Of a DNA stretch of 64,000 nt, positions 63,448 through 64,000 are shown piece by piece. A program made the translations under genes and the position numbers. The notes under the pieces are model-generated. The model was given only the letters and a program-made list of their open reading frames with translations. It searched no databases and was not told where the DNA came from. The DNA is from Macrothele yani (Eukaryota; Arthropoda; Arachnida; Araneae; Macrothelidae), in assembly GCA_039090855.1 (NCBI GenBank), contig CM077002.1, forward strand, positions 86,680,194 through 86,744,193, given 5' to 3'. Numbering within the stretch: the stretch's first letter is position 1; every line of letters begins with the position of its first letter.

Positions 63448-64000
63448 TTAAAATGTCCAAAATCGAGGCATGGCTTTTTGTACGAACGTTTGAAGGGAAC
63501 AGGCATAGGTATGAGCAAATATACACAATTTATTGCATAAATGCGTATTTATGTCAATACAGTTTGATGACGTCAGACAAAACAAAAACAAAAAAGGCAA
63601 ACTGGCGCACAATGATAAAAAGTTATGTTGAGCATGTTTGAAGAGCTCGCCATTGCCCACGATACACATTTGTATTCGTGAAAGTAACTCTGCGTGCACA
63701 TTCCTCAGCATGGAAGGTGTCACACTATTGCAAGCATCTGTAACACGACAACGTAGATCCAGCAGACTTGTAGACGCTGTTGCATACACCTGAATTTTTA
63801 TGTAACCCAAGAGGAAGGAATCCAACGGAGTGAGGTCCGGCGATCGTGGAAGCCATTCAACAGCACCACCTTACCCAATGATTCGTTGCCCAAAACAATC
63901 TGTGAGAATGCGTCGTACTGCTGCTGTGCAGGGGCACCGTATGTTGGAAATACAAGGAACGTAATGCGGAGAGGGGAATGTCATCTAAAAAGTCAGGTAC
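63448..64000 (-). pseudogene. Tc1/mariner-like transposase, C-terminal part, cut by window edge
   Basis: The minus strand shows GGAVEWLPRSPDLTPLDSFL, then LGYIKIQVYATAST, LRCRVTDACNSVTPSMLRNV and RIQMCIVGNGE. These are the C-terminal DDE block and helical tail of a Tc1/mariner-like (IS630) transposase common in arthropods, where the consensus reads PRSPDLTPLDFFLWG. Upstream (toward 64000) GAPA and a TAA before GGAVEW show decay. The stop of the main frame is at about 63614. 63214-63447 is probably its 3' UTR and terminus. It may have inserted into Naiad copy 2 at 63213; the far side is outside the window. Confidence 0.8.

Overview
This is an AT-rich, intron-free-looking stretch of an animal genome, almost certainly an invertebrate and most plausibly an arthropod. 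Spider or other chelicerate is my guess, because of the Penelope-like (Naiad-type), Tc1, pogo, ZMYM1-type hAT and RTE mix, but nothing here proves the lineage. I recognise no host protein-coding gene. Nearly everything that can be named is a mobile element or satellite, many nested inside one another, and the nesting can be dated by target-site duplications (TSDs).

Layout. 1-6700: two copies of one Tc1 family in opposite orientations; between them a hAT-like element (1093-3794); the second Tc1 copy (4146-6700) carries a tRNA-derived SINE and another hAT (4710-6235). 7570-25990: an ~80-bp tandem array split by a 17.9-kb block (7986-25858) that has ~75-bp terminal inverted repeats and a 9-bp TSD. 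Inside that block a SINE is itself split by an 8.7-kb insert (10814-19521) that contains a 5.5-kb ZMYM1-type hAT (12747-18239), and the block also holds a Tc1 (22215-23432) and several SINEs. 26-29.2 kb: a piggyBac-type MITE, a pogo/Tigger element (to 28214) and a ~114-120-bp satellite.

29333-34640: a full-length two-ORF LOA/I-like LINE with an 11-bp TSD. 35.9-37.0 kb: a ~266-bp tandem repeat. 37.17-39.2 kb: the same satellite as at 28 kb but inverted, invaded by a DD36E Tc1 element (37372-38581). 39.9-41.5 kb: a Penelope endonuclease relic and old SINEs. 44.2-51.0 kb: two copies of an RTE/RTEX-like LINE on + and one RTE on -, the second + LINE sitting inside the RTE coding sequence. 51.0-63.2 kb: two head-to-tail copies of a Penelope-like retroelement with permuted domain order (N-terminal GIY-YIG endonuclease, CxC linker, C-terminal RT, i.e. 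Naiad type). One copy is interrupted by a pogo/POGK-like transposon (itself hosting a 1-kb TA-flanked element), the other by a Penelope fragment with a conventional GIY-YIG endonuclease. 63.2-64.0 kb: the C-terminal end of another Tc1/mariner-like transposase.

Most coding regions are broken by stops or frameshifts, so the window reads as an accessory or heterochromatin-like locus rather than a functional operon or gene cluster. The most interesting items are the 17.9-kb TIR block, the split SINE and its insert, the permuted Penelope tandem with a shared slippery heptamer and in-frame TGA, and the inverted satellite arrays.
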